Shown here: positions 1-8,748 of the stretch, piece by piece
Position numbering within the stretch: the stretch's first letter is position 1
How the letters are laid out: every line of letters starts with the position of its first letter
Assembly: GCF_030209755.1 (NCBI RefSeq)
Contig: NZ_JARVRH010000018.1
Span: 62,001 to 126,000 of the forward strand
Direction of reading: 5' to 3'
DNA length: 64,000 nt
DNA from: Arthrobacter sp. efr-133-TYG-118
GTDB taxonomy: Bacteria; Actinomycetota; Actinomycetes; Actinomycetales; Micrococcaceae
The notes under the pieces: model-generated
Database searches by the model: none
Seen by the model: only the letters and a program-made list of their open reading frames with translations
Told to the model about the DNA's origin: nothing
Program-made: the position numbers and the translations under genes

Positions 1-1
1 G

Positions 2-127
2 GCGGAGAAGCGCGCTGCCGCGCTCGGAGTGAAACTCGTGGTTCCACTGGGTCTGTGTACCTTGCCTGCCTTCATCTGTTTCGGTGTCGTCCCGGTGCTT
101 TTGGCAATGCTTCCGTCCGGGGGATAG
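2..127 (+). CDS. Type II secretion system F family protein (TadC-like), C-terminal end only
   Basis: An open frame runs in from the left edge and stops with TAG at 125-127. The 41 visible residues include a strongly hydrophobic stretch (LVVPLGLCTLPAFICFGVVP) with a short tail, the usual last membrane helix of T2SSF/TadB/TadC inner-membrane platform proteins. The downstream DUF4244 pilin and TadE genes on the same strand support membership in a Tad (Flp) pilus operon, in which TadB and TadC form the membrane platform driven by the TadA ATPase. The assignment rests on hydrophobicity and context, because most of the gene lies outside the window. Confidence 0.7.
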   Translation, partial: AEKRAAALGVKLVVPLGLCTLPAFICFGVVPVLLAMLPSGG

Positions 128-274
128 CCGGCAGTCCGGCCCGAGTTTCCCTCCACACGAACCGTCAGAAGGGAGTTTTCCACTTAGGAGACTTGGGGAC
201 TTTCGAAGCCTCGATGCCGACGGAAGAGTCGAAGTACAGCCGGCAGCCAGGCCGGCACGAAGAGAGGAACTGAA

Positions 275-646
275 GTGAACGCAACCGTCGATGCCGTCGA
301 TACGGCCCATACCGCCCTGGCCCTCGCCCAGGCAGCTCCTCCTCGGCGGGAGGCCGAGGTCGTTGAACTGTTCCCGGGTTCGTCGGGAAGCAAGCCTGTC
401 AGGCTGCCGATCCAGCTGCATTCCAGCGCAGAAACAAGCCGTGCGCGGTCCAGCGACGATTCTGCGGCTCAGAAACGGTCGAAGAAGCGGCTCATGGGGT
501 CTGAGCTGGGGATGGCAACGGCCGAGTATGCCATTGCCACTCTTGCCGCTGTGGGCTTCGCCGGACTCCTGGTGGTCATCCTTCGCAGCGAGGAAGTACG
601 TGGCTTCCTCCTCAACCTCATTCGCAGCGCACTCTCCCTGCCATGA
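275..646 (+). CDS. DUF4244 family Flp-like pilin precursor
   Basis: A 123-residue protein whose end is a type IV prepilin-like segment: LG|MATAEY followed by about 20 hydrophobic residues. Glycine 79 would precede the cleavage site, and Glu84-Tyr85 match the Glu5-Tyr6 pair of Flp pilins, giving a mature peptide of about 44 residues. The GTG at 275 has an AGAGAGGA ribosome site, but an internal ATG at 494 would give a six-residue leader much closer to normal Flp length, so the long N-terminal region may be untranslated or unusual. The next gene overlaps it by four bases. Expected role: the major or a minor subunit of the Tad pilus. Confidence 0.75.
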   Translation: MNATVDAVDTAHTALALAQAAPPRREAEVVELFPGSSGSKPVRLPIQLHSSAETSRARSSDDSAAQKRSKKRLMGSELGMATAEYAIATLAAVGFAGLLVVILRSEEVRGFLLNLIRSALSLP

Positions 647-1287
647 CACGGCGCCGGGGTTCAAAGCGCGGTGCCGAGCATTCGATGAGTCCGCGGGCAT
701 CGGCCTGGGCGCTCACTGGGAAGCAAGCCCGTTCGGCTGCCGCAGGTGTGCGGCGGTGGCCTCCTTCGATCAGACGGCCTCCTCCGACGGAGAAGCTGGA
801 TGGCCCGCGGAGGGACCGTCGGCGAGATGCTTTCCCTGAGAGGGACTACGGTGCCGTCACTGCGGAATTCGCCGTGGCACTGCCCGCTGTCCTGCTTCTT
901 TTGGCCTTGCTTCTGGCAGGATCCGCCGCGGGAATTACGCAGCTTCGCTTGGAAGAGGCCGCCAGGGCAGGCGCCAGGGCCCTCGCCCGCGGAGATGGCC
1001 ACGCGGTCGTAGACGGAATCGTTCGAAGACTGGCAGGCGATGGCGCCTCGGCTGCCGTTTCCGAAGACGGCGAATGGATCAACGTCACAGTCTCCGCCCG
1101 GGTCGCCGGCCCGTTGGGCTCCCTCATTCCGTGGAGGCTTTCAGCGACGGCATCTGCAAGGGGAGAGACCCCGCAGTCGTCAGCGGCCACTGAGCCCCTC
1201 CTTGCCGTCGGAGACTGCGTTGTCCACTTCAACGAGACTATGCCGTTGCTTGGGCTCCAAGCCACTGTGAAAGAGGTCGCGGCGTGA
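643..1287 (+). CDS. TadE-like pseudopilin
   Basis: 214 residues. After a basic, low-complexity N-terminal region of about 65 residues comes the TadE signature: GAVTAEFAVALPAVLLLLAL, a Glu-containing prepilin-like motif leading into a single membrane helix, then a small extracytoplasmic domain. TadE proteins are minor pseudopilins needed for Tad pilus assembly. The ATG overlaps the pilin stop (ATGA at 643) and its own end overlaps the next start (GTGA at 1284), so the three genes are translationally coupled. The N-terminal extension is longer than in most TadE proteins, and a later start is possible. Confidence 0.8.
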   Translation: MTRRRGSKRGAEHSMSPRASAWALTGKQARSAAAGVRRWPPSIRRPPPTEKLDGPRRDRRRDAFPERDYGAVTAEFAVALPAVLLLLALLLAGSAAGITQLRLEEAARAGARALARGDGHAVVDGIVRRLAGDGASAAVSEDGEWINVTVSARVAGPLGSLIPWRLSATASARGETPQSSAATEPLLAVGDCVVHFNETMPLLGLQATVKEVAA

Positions 1288-1391
1288 GGGCTGATGGCGC
1301 CCGCGCCGGTGATGGCCGTCGCGCGGCGGAGCGCGGCGTGAGGGCTGATAGCGCCCGCGCCGGTGATGGCCGTCGCGCGGCGGAGCGCGGC
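1284..1391 (+). repeat. 54-bp tandem duplication at the start of the TadE-like gene
   Basis: Positions 1284-1337 and 1338-1391 are identical except for one base (ATGGC versus ATAGC). The unit is 18 codons long, so the frame is kept, and each copy begins with a potential GTG start codon. The near-identity suggests a recent slippage or recombination event. Confidence 0.95.
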
Positions 1392-1715
1392 TCGGGAACC
1401 ATCCTGGCTGTTGCGCTGGGCCTTGTTGTCATGATCTGCATGGCGGCGGCTTTGACCCTGGCCCAGGCCATGGCGATGGCCCAACGCGCAGCATCTGCCG
1501 CCGATCTCGCTGCGCTCGCGGGAGCCGACGCGGCCCGCGGCCTGACAACCGGAGATCCTTGTGTGGTTGCCAGCGAAACGGCCGCGCGGCACGGAGCTTC
1601 GTTGTCGGCTTGCACTGTGGGCGAAGGCGGGATCGTAGAGATCCGCACTGAGCTGGACCGCGGCGCAGTCTTCGGGACCGCAACCGGCCGCTCTCGGGCC
1701 GGGCCGCCGCCCTAG
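1284..1715 (+). CDS. Second TadE-like protein (Rv3654c-type, helicase/secretion neighbourhood)
   Basis: 143 residues. A hydrophobic segment (GSGTILAVALGLVVMICMAA) follows an unusual N-terminus made of two nearly identical 18-residue repeats, RADGARAGDGRRAAERG and RADSARAGDGRRAAERG. Proteins of this kind stand between TadE and a DEAD/DEAH helicase in many actinobacteria, exactly as here. The GTG start overlaps the preceding stop. A second in-frame GTG at 1338, in repeat copy two, could also serve as the start. The stop codon overlaps that of the convergent helicase gene by four bases. Probably a minor pseudopilin, although its biochemical role is not established. Confidence 0.75.
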   Translation: MRADGARAGDGRRAAERGVRADSARAGDGRRAAERGSGTILAVALGLVVMICMAAALTLAQAMAMAQRAASAADLAALAGADAARGLTTGDPCVVASETAARHGASLSACTVGEGGIVEIRTELDRGAVFGTATGRSRAGPPP

Positions 1716-4054
1716 GTCGCGTCCCGCAGGAGCACATCGATCAGGGTAACCGCGGCGTCCTTGTCCAGTGGATTGTTCTTGTTGCCGCATTTGGGGGACT
1801 GGACGCAGGAAGGGCAGCCGGTGTCACACTCGCATGCTTTGATGGCGTCCCTTGTAGCGGTTAACCACACTTTGGCTTTCTCAAAGCCGCGCTCGGCAAA
1901 TCCGGCGCCGCCGGGATGGCCGTCGTACACAAAAATCGTGGGAACTCCGGTGTCGGCGTGGAGGGCTGTTGAGACTCCACCGATATCCCAACGGTCACTT
2001 GAAGCGACCAGTGGGAGAAGCCCGATGGCGGCGTGCTCGGCGGCGTGAAGAGCGCCCGGGAACTGGGCCTCGACAAGTCCTGCGCCAGTCAGCGAACGGT
2101 TGTGAACCACAAACCATACCGCCTTGGTGAAGAGATCCCTGGCCCCGAGTTCCAGCGGTTCTTCCCCCAAAACCTCATTGGAAATCAGCGCCTTACGCTG
2201 GAAGGAGACGACCTGTGTTGTTACCTTCACTTCGCCGAAGTGGACCGCGATATCCCCCCACTCCATGGTCCGGAGAGTCTGCAGGACCTCAATCTGGGTC
2301 ACGTCCCGCGCTGTGGTGTAGTAGTCCGGGTTGGTGCGACGAACCACCACGCAGTGGTCCTCTTCGTTCAGTTCCTCGACCAAGTAACTGTCGCCTTGGT
2401 GCACATAGATCGCACCCTTATGCGCCTGATAGTGCGTCTGTGGCGAGTCCATGGTGCCCAACAGGGAGCCAGTCTCGGAGTCCACGATGCTTACCGGGCC
2501 GCCGCCATCTGCGCGGAGGTTCACCATGGCCGCGGCGCTCTCGGGATGGGTCCAGAACCAGCCCGCAGGCCGTTTCCTCAGGTACCCCTGTTCCACCAGC
2601 TGATTCAGCAGGGACTCGGACGTTGGCCCGAACATGTCAAGTTCGGCCACGCCGATCGGGAGCTCGGCCGCCGCCGCGCACAGATGGGGGCCGAGCACGT
2701 AGGGGTTTCCGGGATCGAAGACGGTGGCCTCGACTGAGACATCAAAGATTGCCTCCGGATGGTTGACGAGGTACGTGTCCAAGGGATCGTCGCTGGCCAC
2801 GAATGCGGCAATGGCGTCTTGGCCTGCGCGGCCGGCCCGTCCGATCTGTTGGAACAGGGACGCCCTCGTCCCGGGCCAGCCGGCTACAAGCACCGCGTCG
2901 AGCCCGGAAATGTCGATACCCAATTCCAATGCGGACGTGCTCGAGACGCCAAGCAGCTCACCGGAACGCAGAGCCCGTTCCAAAGCCCGTCTCTCCTCGG
3001 GGAGATAGCCGGAGCGGTACGCAGCAACCCGCTGGGGCAGGCTGGGGTCCACCTCATCGAGGAGGCGCTTGGTGATAGACGAAATTGTTTCTGCGCCGCG
3101 CCTGGATTTGATGAAGGCGATGGTCCGTACACGGGAGGACACCAGATTGGCCAGCAAGTCCGCGGTCTCGGCCACGGCTGTTCTGCGGGATTTTGCCCCG
3201 TTTTCGCCCTTCAGCTCGGTCAGGGCAGGTTCCCAAAAAGCCACCGTGGTGGAGCCATGCGGTGAACAGTCCTCGGAAACTTCGCGGACGGGGGTGCCGA
3301 TGAGCCGGGCAAAGGATGTGCCGGGGTCCGACGCTGTCGCAGACGCCGCAATGAATACCGGTTCAGGAAAGGAGGTGCCGGCACCGTAGTAGGCGCAGAT
3401 TCGCCGGAGTCTCCGCATGAGGTTGGCGACGTGGGACCCGAACACCCCGCGGTAGCTGTGAGCCTCGTCCACGATGACGTACCGCAGCCTACGGAAAAAG
3501 CGGGCCCACCACGTGTGGTTGGGCAGGATCCCGAAGTGCAGCATGTCGGGATTGGCGAGGATGAAGTTGGCGTGGTCGCGGATCCAGCGGCGCTGGGACT
3601 GCTCGGTATCGCCGTCGTACGTTTCCGCCCGGACCGTTGGGAGCTTGAGTGCGCGGATCGCTGCTAGCTGGTCGGCCGCAAGCGCCTTGGTGGGAGAGAG
3701 GTACAGGGTGACGGCACCGTCGTCGTGGATCTTGCCCGGCTCGGACAGCACCCGCAGCTCCGAACGATGGATCGCGTCGAGGGCAGGCAGCTGATAGGCA
3801 AGTGACTTGCCTGAGGCGGTCCCCGTCGCAATGACGACGTTTTGGCCCGAGTGGGCGAGCTCGGCTGCTTCGATCTGGTGCCGGTACGGTTCGTGGATGC
3901 CCAAGGCCCCATAGGCGGCAACCACATCGGGGTGGGCCCAGCCCGGCCAGGACTCATGGACGGCTTGGCGCGCCGGAATAGTGCGGACATGTCGCAACTG
4001 CTCCGGGTCCGGGCTCCTGCCCAGAAGGGAGATCATCGATTCAGTTGCGTTCAC
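1712..4054 (-). CDS. mrfA: DEAD/DEAH-box helicase with DUF1998/MZB zinc domain (MrfA-like)
   Basis: 780 residues. Helicase core: Walker A ATGTASGKS at residues 76-84, DEAH at 196-199, SATASDPG motif III, and QQIGRAGRAGQ motif VI. The C-terminal third is the DUF1998 (MrfA zinc-binding) region, ending in a cysteine cluster ACECDTGCPSC...KCGNKNN at about 741-758. Bacillus subtilis MrfA (YprA) with the same architecture is a 3'-5' DNA helicase that acts in mitomycin C excision repair, so a DNA repair role is likely. In actinobacteria this helicase commonly sits tail-to-tail with Tad pilus genes. No MrfB-like nuclease gene is adjacent. Confidence 0.88.
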   Translation of the reverse strand: MNATESMISLLGRSPDPEQLRHVRTIPARQAVHESWPGWAHPDVVAAYGALGIHEPYRHQIEAAELAHSGQNVVIATGTASGKSLAYQLPALDAIHRSELRVLSEPGKIHDDGAVTLYLSPTKALAADQLAAIRALKLPTVRAETYDGDTEQSQRRWIRDHANFILANPDMLHFGILPNHTWWARFFRRLRYVIVDEAHSYRGVFGSHVANLMRRLRRICAYYGAGTSFPEPVFIAASATASDPGTSFARLIGTPVREVSEDCSPHGSTTVAFWEPALTELKGENGAKSRRTAVAETADLLANLVSSRVRTIAFIKSRRGAETISSITKRLLDEVDPSLPQRVAAYRSGYLPEERRALERALRSGELLGVSSTSALELGIDISGLDAVLVAGWPGTRASLFQQIGRAGRAGQDAIAAFVASDDPLDTYLVNHPEAIFDVSVEATVFDPGNPYVLGPHLCAAAAELPIGVAELDMFGPTSESLLNQLVEQGYLRKRPAGWFWTHPESAAAMVNLRADGGGPVSIVDSETGSLLGTMDSPQTHYQAHKGAIYVHQGDSYLVEELNEEDHCVVVRRTNPDYYTTARDVTQIEVLQTLRTMEWGDIAVHFGEVKVTTQVVSFQRKALISNEVLGEEPLELGARDLFTKAVWFVVHNRSLTGAGLVEAQFPGALHAAEHAAIGLLPLVASSDRWDIGGVSTALHADTGVPTIFVYDGHPGGAGFAERGFEKAKVWLTATRDAIKACECDTGCPSCVQSPKCGNKNNPLDKDAAVTLIDVLLRDAT

Positions 4055-4156
4055 TTGAACATTCTGTCATCGCGCCGGAAACCGACGGTTGTCGGTACGG
4101 CCGCTGACTGGTTGTCGGACCCGCCGCGGACCCGCTGCCGGCACCTTTCGGCGCCG

Positions 4157-4217
4157 AAGGCCGGCTTACGCCACAGGAAGGCCGGCTAGGCCACAGGAAG
4201 GCCGGCTAGGCCACAGA
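4157..4217. repeat. 20-21 bp tandem repeat, three copies, at the end of the GNAT gene
   Basis: Three units of AAGGCCGGCTAGGCCACAGG-like sequence lie at 4157-4177 (21 bp, diverged), 4178-4197 and 4198-4217. The last unit contains the stop codon and final codons of the GNAT gene on the minus strand, so the gene end has been multiplied into the intergenic space. Confidence 0.9.
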
Positions 4218-4901
4218 CAGGTCAGTCTCGTCGACCAGTTTGGTGGACATCATGAGTACCTGGCACACGTGCTTCCAGCCAAGGTGGGAGTAGAGATGTT
4301 GTCCGTCCAAGGAAGCCAGGAGGAGGCCGCTTTCAACATCGTGTTGAAATGCCTGGGCGGCGAGGGCTTTCATGATGAAACTTCCCAGTCCCCGGCGCTG
4401 GTAGTTGGGTTCGGTGACGATCTTGTCGAAGACCGCCGTCTGCCTGACCACGAACACCTGACCGCTGGCCGCCACCTTTTCACCGGCATGGACCACCGCG
4501 TAATGGACCCCTTTGCTTTCGGAAGTCGTGAGCTTGAGGTCGTCATCCGAGAGCCACGGATCTTCCGCGTCCTGCGTCCCCATGTCCACGATCATCATGG
4601 TCTGGGAATCCGAGGTGATGTTCAGCCCGTTCTCGCGAGCCAACTGGGTATAGCGCGCGACGTCGTTGGTGAGGATCGTCAGGATACGAGTGTCCGCCTG
4701 GGCGGTCTTGGCTGCTAGCTCGGCGAACTCAGCATCCGACGGGTCGTGCGCAAAGAATTCCCAGTCGCCGGTTTTGTCCGCACGCAGGGCTGCCGGGAAG
4801 CGGCCTTCCTTGCGCGTTTCGTAGCTTCGGGACCCGGACCAGCCAGCCACCCAGACTTCGAGCAGCTCAGCGATGTCTTCAACCAAGGCGTCGTGACTCA
4901 T
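4206..4901 (-). CDS. GNAT family N-acetyltransferase
   Basis: 231 residues. The acetyl-CoA binding motif A is visible as VTEPNYQRRGLGSFIMKAL (Q/R-x-x-G-x-G form), followed by the LYSHLGWKHV motif B region typical of GNAT acetyltransferases. The N-terminal 110 residues are not recognised and may carry substrate specificity, so the substrate is unknown. The gene is transcribed alone, divergent from trhO and in the same direction as the helicase. Its stop codon lies inside a short tandem repeat. Confidence 0.85.
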   Translation of the reverse strand: MSHDALVEDIAELLEVWVAGWSGSRSYETRKEGRFPAALRADKTGDWEFFAHDPSDAEFAELAAKTAQADTRILTILTNDVARYTQLARENGLNITSDSQTMMIVDMGTQDAEDPWLSDDDLKLTTSESKGVHYAVVHAGEKVAASGQVFVVRQTAVFDKIVTEPNYQRRGLGSFIMKALAAQAFQHDVESGLLLASLDGQHLYSHLGWKHVCQVLMMSTKLVDETDLSVA

Positions 4902-5026
4902 GTAGAGAGACTATGCCAGCCGTCTGGGAATCAACAGGGGCCGTCAGTAACAGCTCCATTAACACTTAGAGCAGCCCGAAGACAGCCCGACACATGGTCT
5001 TGGGGCCAGCAAGTACCCTTAAATAC

Positions 5027-5920
5027 GTGGCTTTAAACAGAATTGTGCTCTTCTATGGCTTTACTCCGATCACGGACGCGGACGCCGTCCGGCTCTGGCA
5101 GCGCGCCCTGTGCGAGAAGCTTGGCCTGACCGGGCGCATCCTCATTTCGCGGGACGGCATCAACGCCACCGTTGGCGGGGAACTGAACAACGTCAAGCAG
5201 TATGTGAAGACCACCAAGGAATACAAGGGCTTCCACGGTATCGACTTCAAATGGTCCGAAGGCGGCGCGGACGACTTTCCGAGGCTCAGCGTCAAGGTTC
5301 GCGATGAGATCGTGTCTTTCGGGGCCCCCGGCGAACTGAAGGTGGATGAGAACGGCGTCGTCGGCGGCGGCACACACCTTCAGCCTGAAGAGCTCCACGC
5401 ACTCCTGGAGGAAAAGAAGGCGGGCGGCCAGGATGTGAAGTTCTTCGACGGACGCAACGCCTTCGAAGCCCAGATCGGCAAGTTCAAGGACGCAATCGTT
5501 CCCGACGTCGCCACGACCCACGACTTCATCAAGGAACTCGACTCGGGAAAGTACGACGACCTTAAGGACCAGCCTGTCGTCACCTACTGCACCGGCGGAA
5601 TCCGTTGCGAAGTCCTATCCAGCCTCATGGTGAACCGCGGTTTCAAGGAGGTTTACCAACTCGACGGCGGAATTGTCCGCTACGGCGAAACGTACAAGGA
5701 CCAGGGCCTGTGGGAAGGCTCCTTGTACGTTTTCGACAAGCGAATGCACATGGAATTCAGTGAGGAAGCCAAGACGATTGGCCAATGCGTCCGTTGCCAG
5801 GCGCCCACCAACAAGTTTGAAAATTGCTCCAATCTGAGCTGCCGCAACCTCACGCTGTATTGCGCCGAATGTGCCTCGAGCCCTGAAACGCTGCGTTGCC
5901 CGGAAGGCTGCGCCGCCTAA
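5027..5920 (+). CDS. trhO: tRNA uridine(34) hydroxylase TrhO (rhodanese-related, UPF0176)
   Basis: 297 residues from the GTG at 5027. An N-terminal acylphosphatase-like domain ([11 protein letters not shown]...[10 protein letters not shown]) precedes a rhodanese domain with the active loop YCTGGIRCE (Cys188) and a C-terminal Cys-rich segment (CVRCQAP...CRN...CAECA) that may bind zinc. TrhO forms 5-hydroxyuridine at the tRNA wobble position. The family normally begins at [11 protein letters not shown], so 5027 is preferred over the upstream ATG at 4994. No clear ribosome site is present; a TACCCT -10-like hexamer at 5014-5019 ends seven bases before the GTG, so a leaderless transcript is possible. 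Confidence 0.9.
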   Translation: MALNRIVLFYGFTPITDADAVRLWQRALCEKLGLTGRILISRDGINATVGGELNNVKQYVKTTKEYKGFHGIDFKWSEGGADDFPRLSVKVRDEIVSFGAPGELKVDENGVVGGGTHLQPEELHALLEEKKAGGQDVKFFDGRNAFEAQIGKFKDAIVPDVATTHDFIKELDSGKYDDLKDQPVVTYCTGGIRCEVLSSLMVNRGFKEVYQLDGGIVRYGETYKDQGLWEGSLYVFDKRMHMEFSEEAKTIGQCVRCQAPTNKFENCSNLSCRNLTLYCAECASSPETLRCPEGCAA

Positions 5921-5929
5921 GCCCGGTCA

Positions 5930-6466
5930 TTAGATCCGGCTCACCCGGTACGCGAAGTTCGCCGGTGCATTGCCGGTGATCGTGACACCCAGGACGGCGT
6001 CAGTCTCCAGCTGCAGGACCTTGACCCGTGTGGTGCCGCACCGCAGCATCATCTCGATGAGGACTTCGCTCCCGTTTCGCACGGTGAATTCGGCGCTGCG
6101 GGCACCTCGGCACGCCAGCGTCACCGCGTACGTGCCTCCGGGAAGCTGGGTGGTCTCTTCGTCGCGGGACTCTCCAGCGGACAACAGGCCGAAGCTGCTA
6201 TAGAAGGACAGCCCGTTTACGTCCGGAAGCGCGTCCTGCGCCCAGGCCTTCAGCGCATCGCCCGTGACGGTTTGTCCCAAGGCCGGGTCGCGGGTCAGTA
6301 CCGGATCCGTGATGGCCGGCGACGGCGGACTGCTCATTGGCGCACGGCCGTCGTCGTAGGTGTATTCGCACGACGCCATGGTGCCGCATGCGAGCACACT
6401 GGAAAGCACGACGGCGGGAATCGCCGACCGCGTCGTCGGTACCTTCAGGGCGCGTGCCCACCCCAT
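5930..6466 (-). CDS. Putative lipoprotein, paralogue of the next gene
   Basis: 178 residues. A hydrophobic signal segment ends in SVLAC, a plausible lipobox. The C-terminal half (GTYAVTLACRGARSAEFTV...NFAYRVS) aligns with the same region of the upstream gene (GSYVLTVACDGGGKAFFDV...IYAYQLV), including paired cysteines, so the two are diverged tandem duplicates. Probably cell-envelope attached; no function is known. It ends ten bases from the end of the convergent trhO gene. Confidence 0.7.
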   Translation of the reverse strand: MGWARALKVPTTRSAIPAVVLSSVLACGTMASCEYTYDDGRAPMSSPPSPAITDPVLTRDPALGQTVTGDALKAWAQDALPDVNGLSFYSSFGLLSAGESRDEETTQLPGGTYAVTLACRGARSAEFTVRNGSEVLIEMMLRCGTTRVKVLQLETDAVLGVTITGNAPANFAYRVSRI

Positions 6467-6509
6467 AATCCGACTCTACGCCGCGCTGTAGACCCGAACG
6501 AGGGGCCGG

Positions 6510-6947
6510 TTACGAAGCCGGTACCAGTTGGTACGCGTAGATCACCGGCGCATCCACGCTGCTTGCGCTGATGCTCAGCGGACCGGTCGAAGGAATCTTG
6601 ATACGGGACGTTTCTCGGCTGCCATTGCATGCAGCCCCGGCCTCGGTGATCTGCGTACCGCCCGAGGAAACGTCGAAGAATGCCTTGCCGCCGCCGTCGC
6701 AGGCAACAGTCAAGACGTAGCTTCCCGCAGCGACGCTGGCGAAGCTCTTGACCAGGGGGTCGCGGTTCGGGATTTTCCCGGAGTCCTCCACGACGACCCC
6801 GGCTGCGGAGGGCATGGTGGTCGCCTTCCACGCTGGGACGTCGGCGTTGGAGACAGACCCCCCGGAGGAGCATGCCGTCATCGCCAGGGTGGCTGCGCCA
6901 ATGACCAAAAGTGCAGCGCGACGCCAAGTGGAGGGGTGAAATGCCAT
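6510..6947 (-). CDS. Putative lipoprotein
   Basis: 145 residues with a clear lipoprotein signal: basic N-terminus, hydrophobic core and LAMTAC lipobox followed by Ser/Gly. The mature part carries a small beta-rich domain with two conserved cysteines (LTVACDGG and GAACNGS) shared with the gene downstream. It is transcribed just before that paralogue, 43 bases apart, so the two may form an operon. Function unknown. Confidence 0.75.
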   Translation of the reverse strand: MAFHPSTWRRAALLVIGAATLAMTACSSGGSVSNADVPAWKATTMPSAAGVVVEDSGKIPNRDPLVKSFASVAAGSYVLTVACDGGGKAFFDVSSGGTQITEAGAACNGSRETSRIKIPSTGPLSISASSVDAPVIYAYQLVPAS

Positions 6948-7038
6948 GATTCAACGCTACCTGCTCGAACGCCTCCCCGCCGACGCAGCCGCCGACGCCG
7001 ACGCAGCCGCCCAGCCACAGCCCCAATAGACTTGCACG

Positions 7039-8712
7039 GTGACTGATCCCGCAACGCCCGCCATCTTTGGTACTACCCCCACCGCCCTCGACGCTCCCCG
7101 CAGCGACCTTCCCGAACTGCTCACAGCGCTCGCCGACGACCTGCGGAACGTTGGCTACACCGTGGACGGAGTGGCAGGACTTCTGGGGGAGTCCGCCCAC
7201 GCGGCCCTCGCCCGGGATCAGCTCATCCCTGCGCTCATCGTCACCGAACCGGCTGCCTTAACCGAAGACCCGGCGACGGACCGCGCGAAAGCCGCGCTCG
7301 CCGTCGTCGTGCGCTTGTGGCTTCTCGCTGTCCCGCAAACCGAAGGCGACGTCGACGCCGCCCTGCCGCGCGTCCGCACCTCGGGCCTGATGGAGCTTGG
7401 CTTGGTGGAGAAGAACGACGGCGGTGCTGTCGCCGCCAAAGTGGATTTGCGGCCGTACGGTTGGGAGGGCGACTTCGGAGCAGACAACAGCGGCAGCGGC
7501 GGCGCCGAACTGTGGGTTTCCAGCGATCTCGCCGCCCACCAGCAGCCCGGCGTGCTCCGGCATGACCATGTGCTGGGCATCGGGCAGGCCTCCACCACGC
7601 TTGTCCAGACCACCATCCGCCGGCACTCGAAACGCGCCCTTGACCTCGGGACGGGCTGTGGAATCCAGACTTTCCACCTCCTGCACCACAGTGAGCACGT
7701 CACGGCCACGGACATCTCCGAACGGGCCCTCGCGTTCACCCGCTTTAACCTGATGCTCAATGCGGAGGCCCTGCACCTTGACCCCGCCGATCTCGAGTCA
7801 CGGGTGAGCTTGCGGCTGGGCTCGCTCCTGGAACCCGTTGCCGGTGAGACTTTCGATCTGGTGGTGTCCAATCCGCCTTTCGTCATTACGCCGCGAAGTG
7901 CCGGCGAGCATTCTTCGGAGCAGTTCACCTACCGCGACGGCGGGCTGCCCGGTGATGACATCGTCGCCAACCTCGTCCGCACGCTGCCCGACGTCCTCGC
8001 GCCCGGCGGCACGGCGCAAATGCTCGGCAACTGGGAGATCCCTGCGGGCAGCGGCTGGAGCGAGCGGCCCGCTTCGTGGCTCGCAGGGTCCGGCACGGAG
8101 GCGTGGTTCATCCAGCGGGAACAGGTGGGTCCGGAGCTGTACGCGGAGACCTGGTTGCAGGACGCCTCCGAGGGCCGCGACCGCGAGCTTTACCGTGATG
8201 CCTACGCCGCCTACCTGGAGGATTTCGCGTCCCGTAACGTGCAGGCCATTGGATTCGGAATGATCTGGCTGCGCCGGCCGCAGGACGCGCGTCCAGGAGC
8301 CGCGCCGGTTCGTTTCGAGGAAATCACCTACCCGATCGAGCAGCCGATCGGTCCGCACCTTGCCGCGTCGGTCGAACGCGCCGACTGGCTGGCCACCCAC
8401 GAGCTCTCCGACGCCCACCTGGTGGTGGCTGAGGACGTGACCGAGGAACGCCACCAGCGGCCCGGCGCTGAACACCCCGGCGTCATCTTGTTGCGCCAGG
8501 GCGCGGGGCTGCGCCGGACGAATCTGCTGAGCACCGAGCTGGCCGGCTTCGTGTCGGCATGTGACGGCGAGCTGTCCGTCCACCAGCTGATCGGCGCCTT
8601 GGCCGCCCTGTTGGGTGGAGGGGACGACTTCGACGACGACGCCTTCCGCGCCGGGTTGCTCTCCGACGTGGGGAACCTGGTCCGCGATGGCTTCCTGCTT
8701 CCCGCGGCATAG
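7039..8712 (+). CDS. Class I SAM-dependent methyltransferase, multidomain
   Basis: 557 residues. The central Rossmann methyltransferase has motif I DLGTGCG at 202-208, the acidic ATDIS loop, and NPPF at 278-281. The latter is the N/D-PP-Y/F signature of PrmC/HemK and other amide- or N6-modifying enzymes. About 190 residues precede and 230 follow the core, as in a widespread actinobacterial group related to PrmC; the exact substrate (protein glutamine, RNA or DNA base) cannot be told. It starts with GTG at 7039 and is followed after 36 bases by an ArsR-type gene on the same strand. Confidence 0.82.
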   Translation: MTDPATPAIFGTTPTALDAPRSDLPELLTALADDLRNVGYTVDGVAGLLGESAHAALARDQLIPALIVTEPAALTEDPATDRAKAALAVVVRLWLLAVPQTEGDVDAALPRVRTSGLMELGLVEKNDGGAVAAKVDLRPYGWEGDFGADNSGSGGAELWVSSDLAAHQQPGVLRHDHVLGIGQASTTLVQTTIRRHSKRALDLGTGCGIQTFHLLHHSEHVTATDISERALAFTRFNLMLNAEALHLDPADLESRVSLRLGSLLEPVAGETFDLVVSNPPFVITPRSAGEHSSEQFTYRDGGLPGDDIVANLVRTLPDVLAPGGTAQMLGNWEIPAGSGWSERPASWLAGSGTEAWFIQREQVGPELYAETWLQDASEGRDRELYRDAYAAYLEDFASRNVQAIGFGMIWLRRPQDARPGAAPVRFEEITYPIEQPIGPHLAASVERADWLATHELSDAHLVVAEDVTEERHQRPGAEHPGVILLRQGAGLRRTNLLSTELAGFVSACDGELSVHQLIGALAALLGGGDDFDDDAFRAGLLSDVGNLVRDGFLLPAA

Positions 8713-8748
8713 GACAATTGCGGCGGCACCGGCGGATAAACTGTTCCG

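Noticed and set aside
846..1790. A 314-residue minus-strand frame opposite the TadE genes
   Set aside because: It contains the complement of the 54-bp duplication and no domain; the plus-strand TadE-like genes explain the region.
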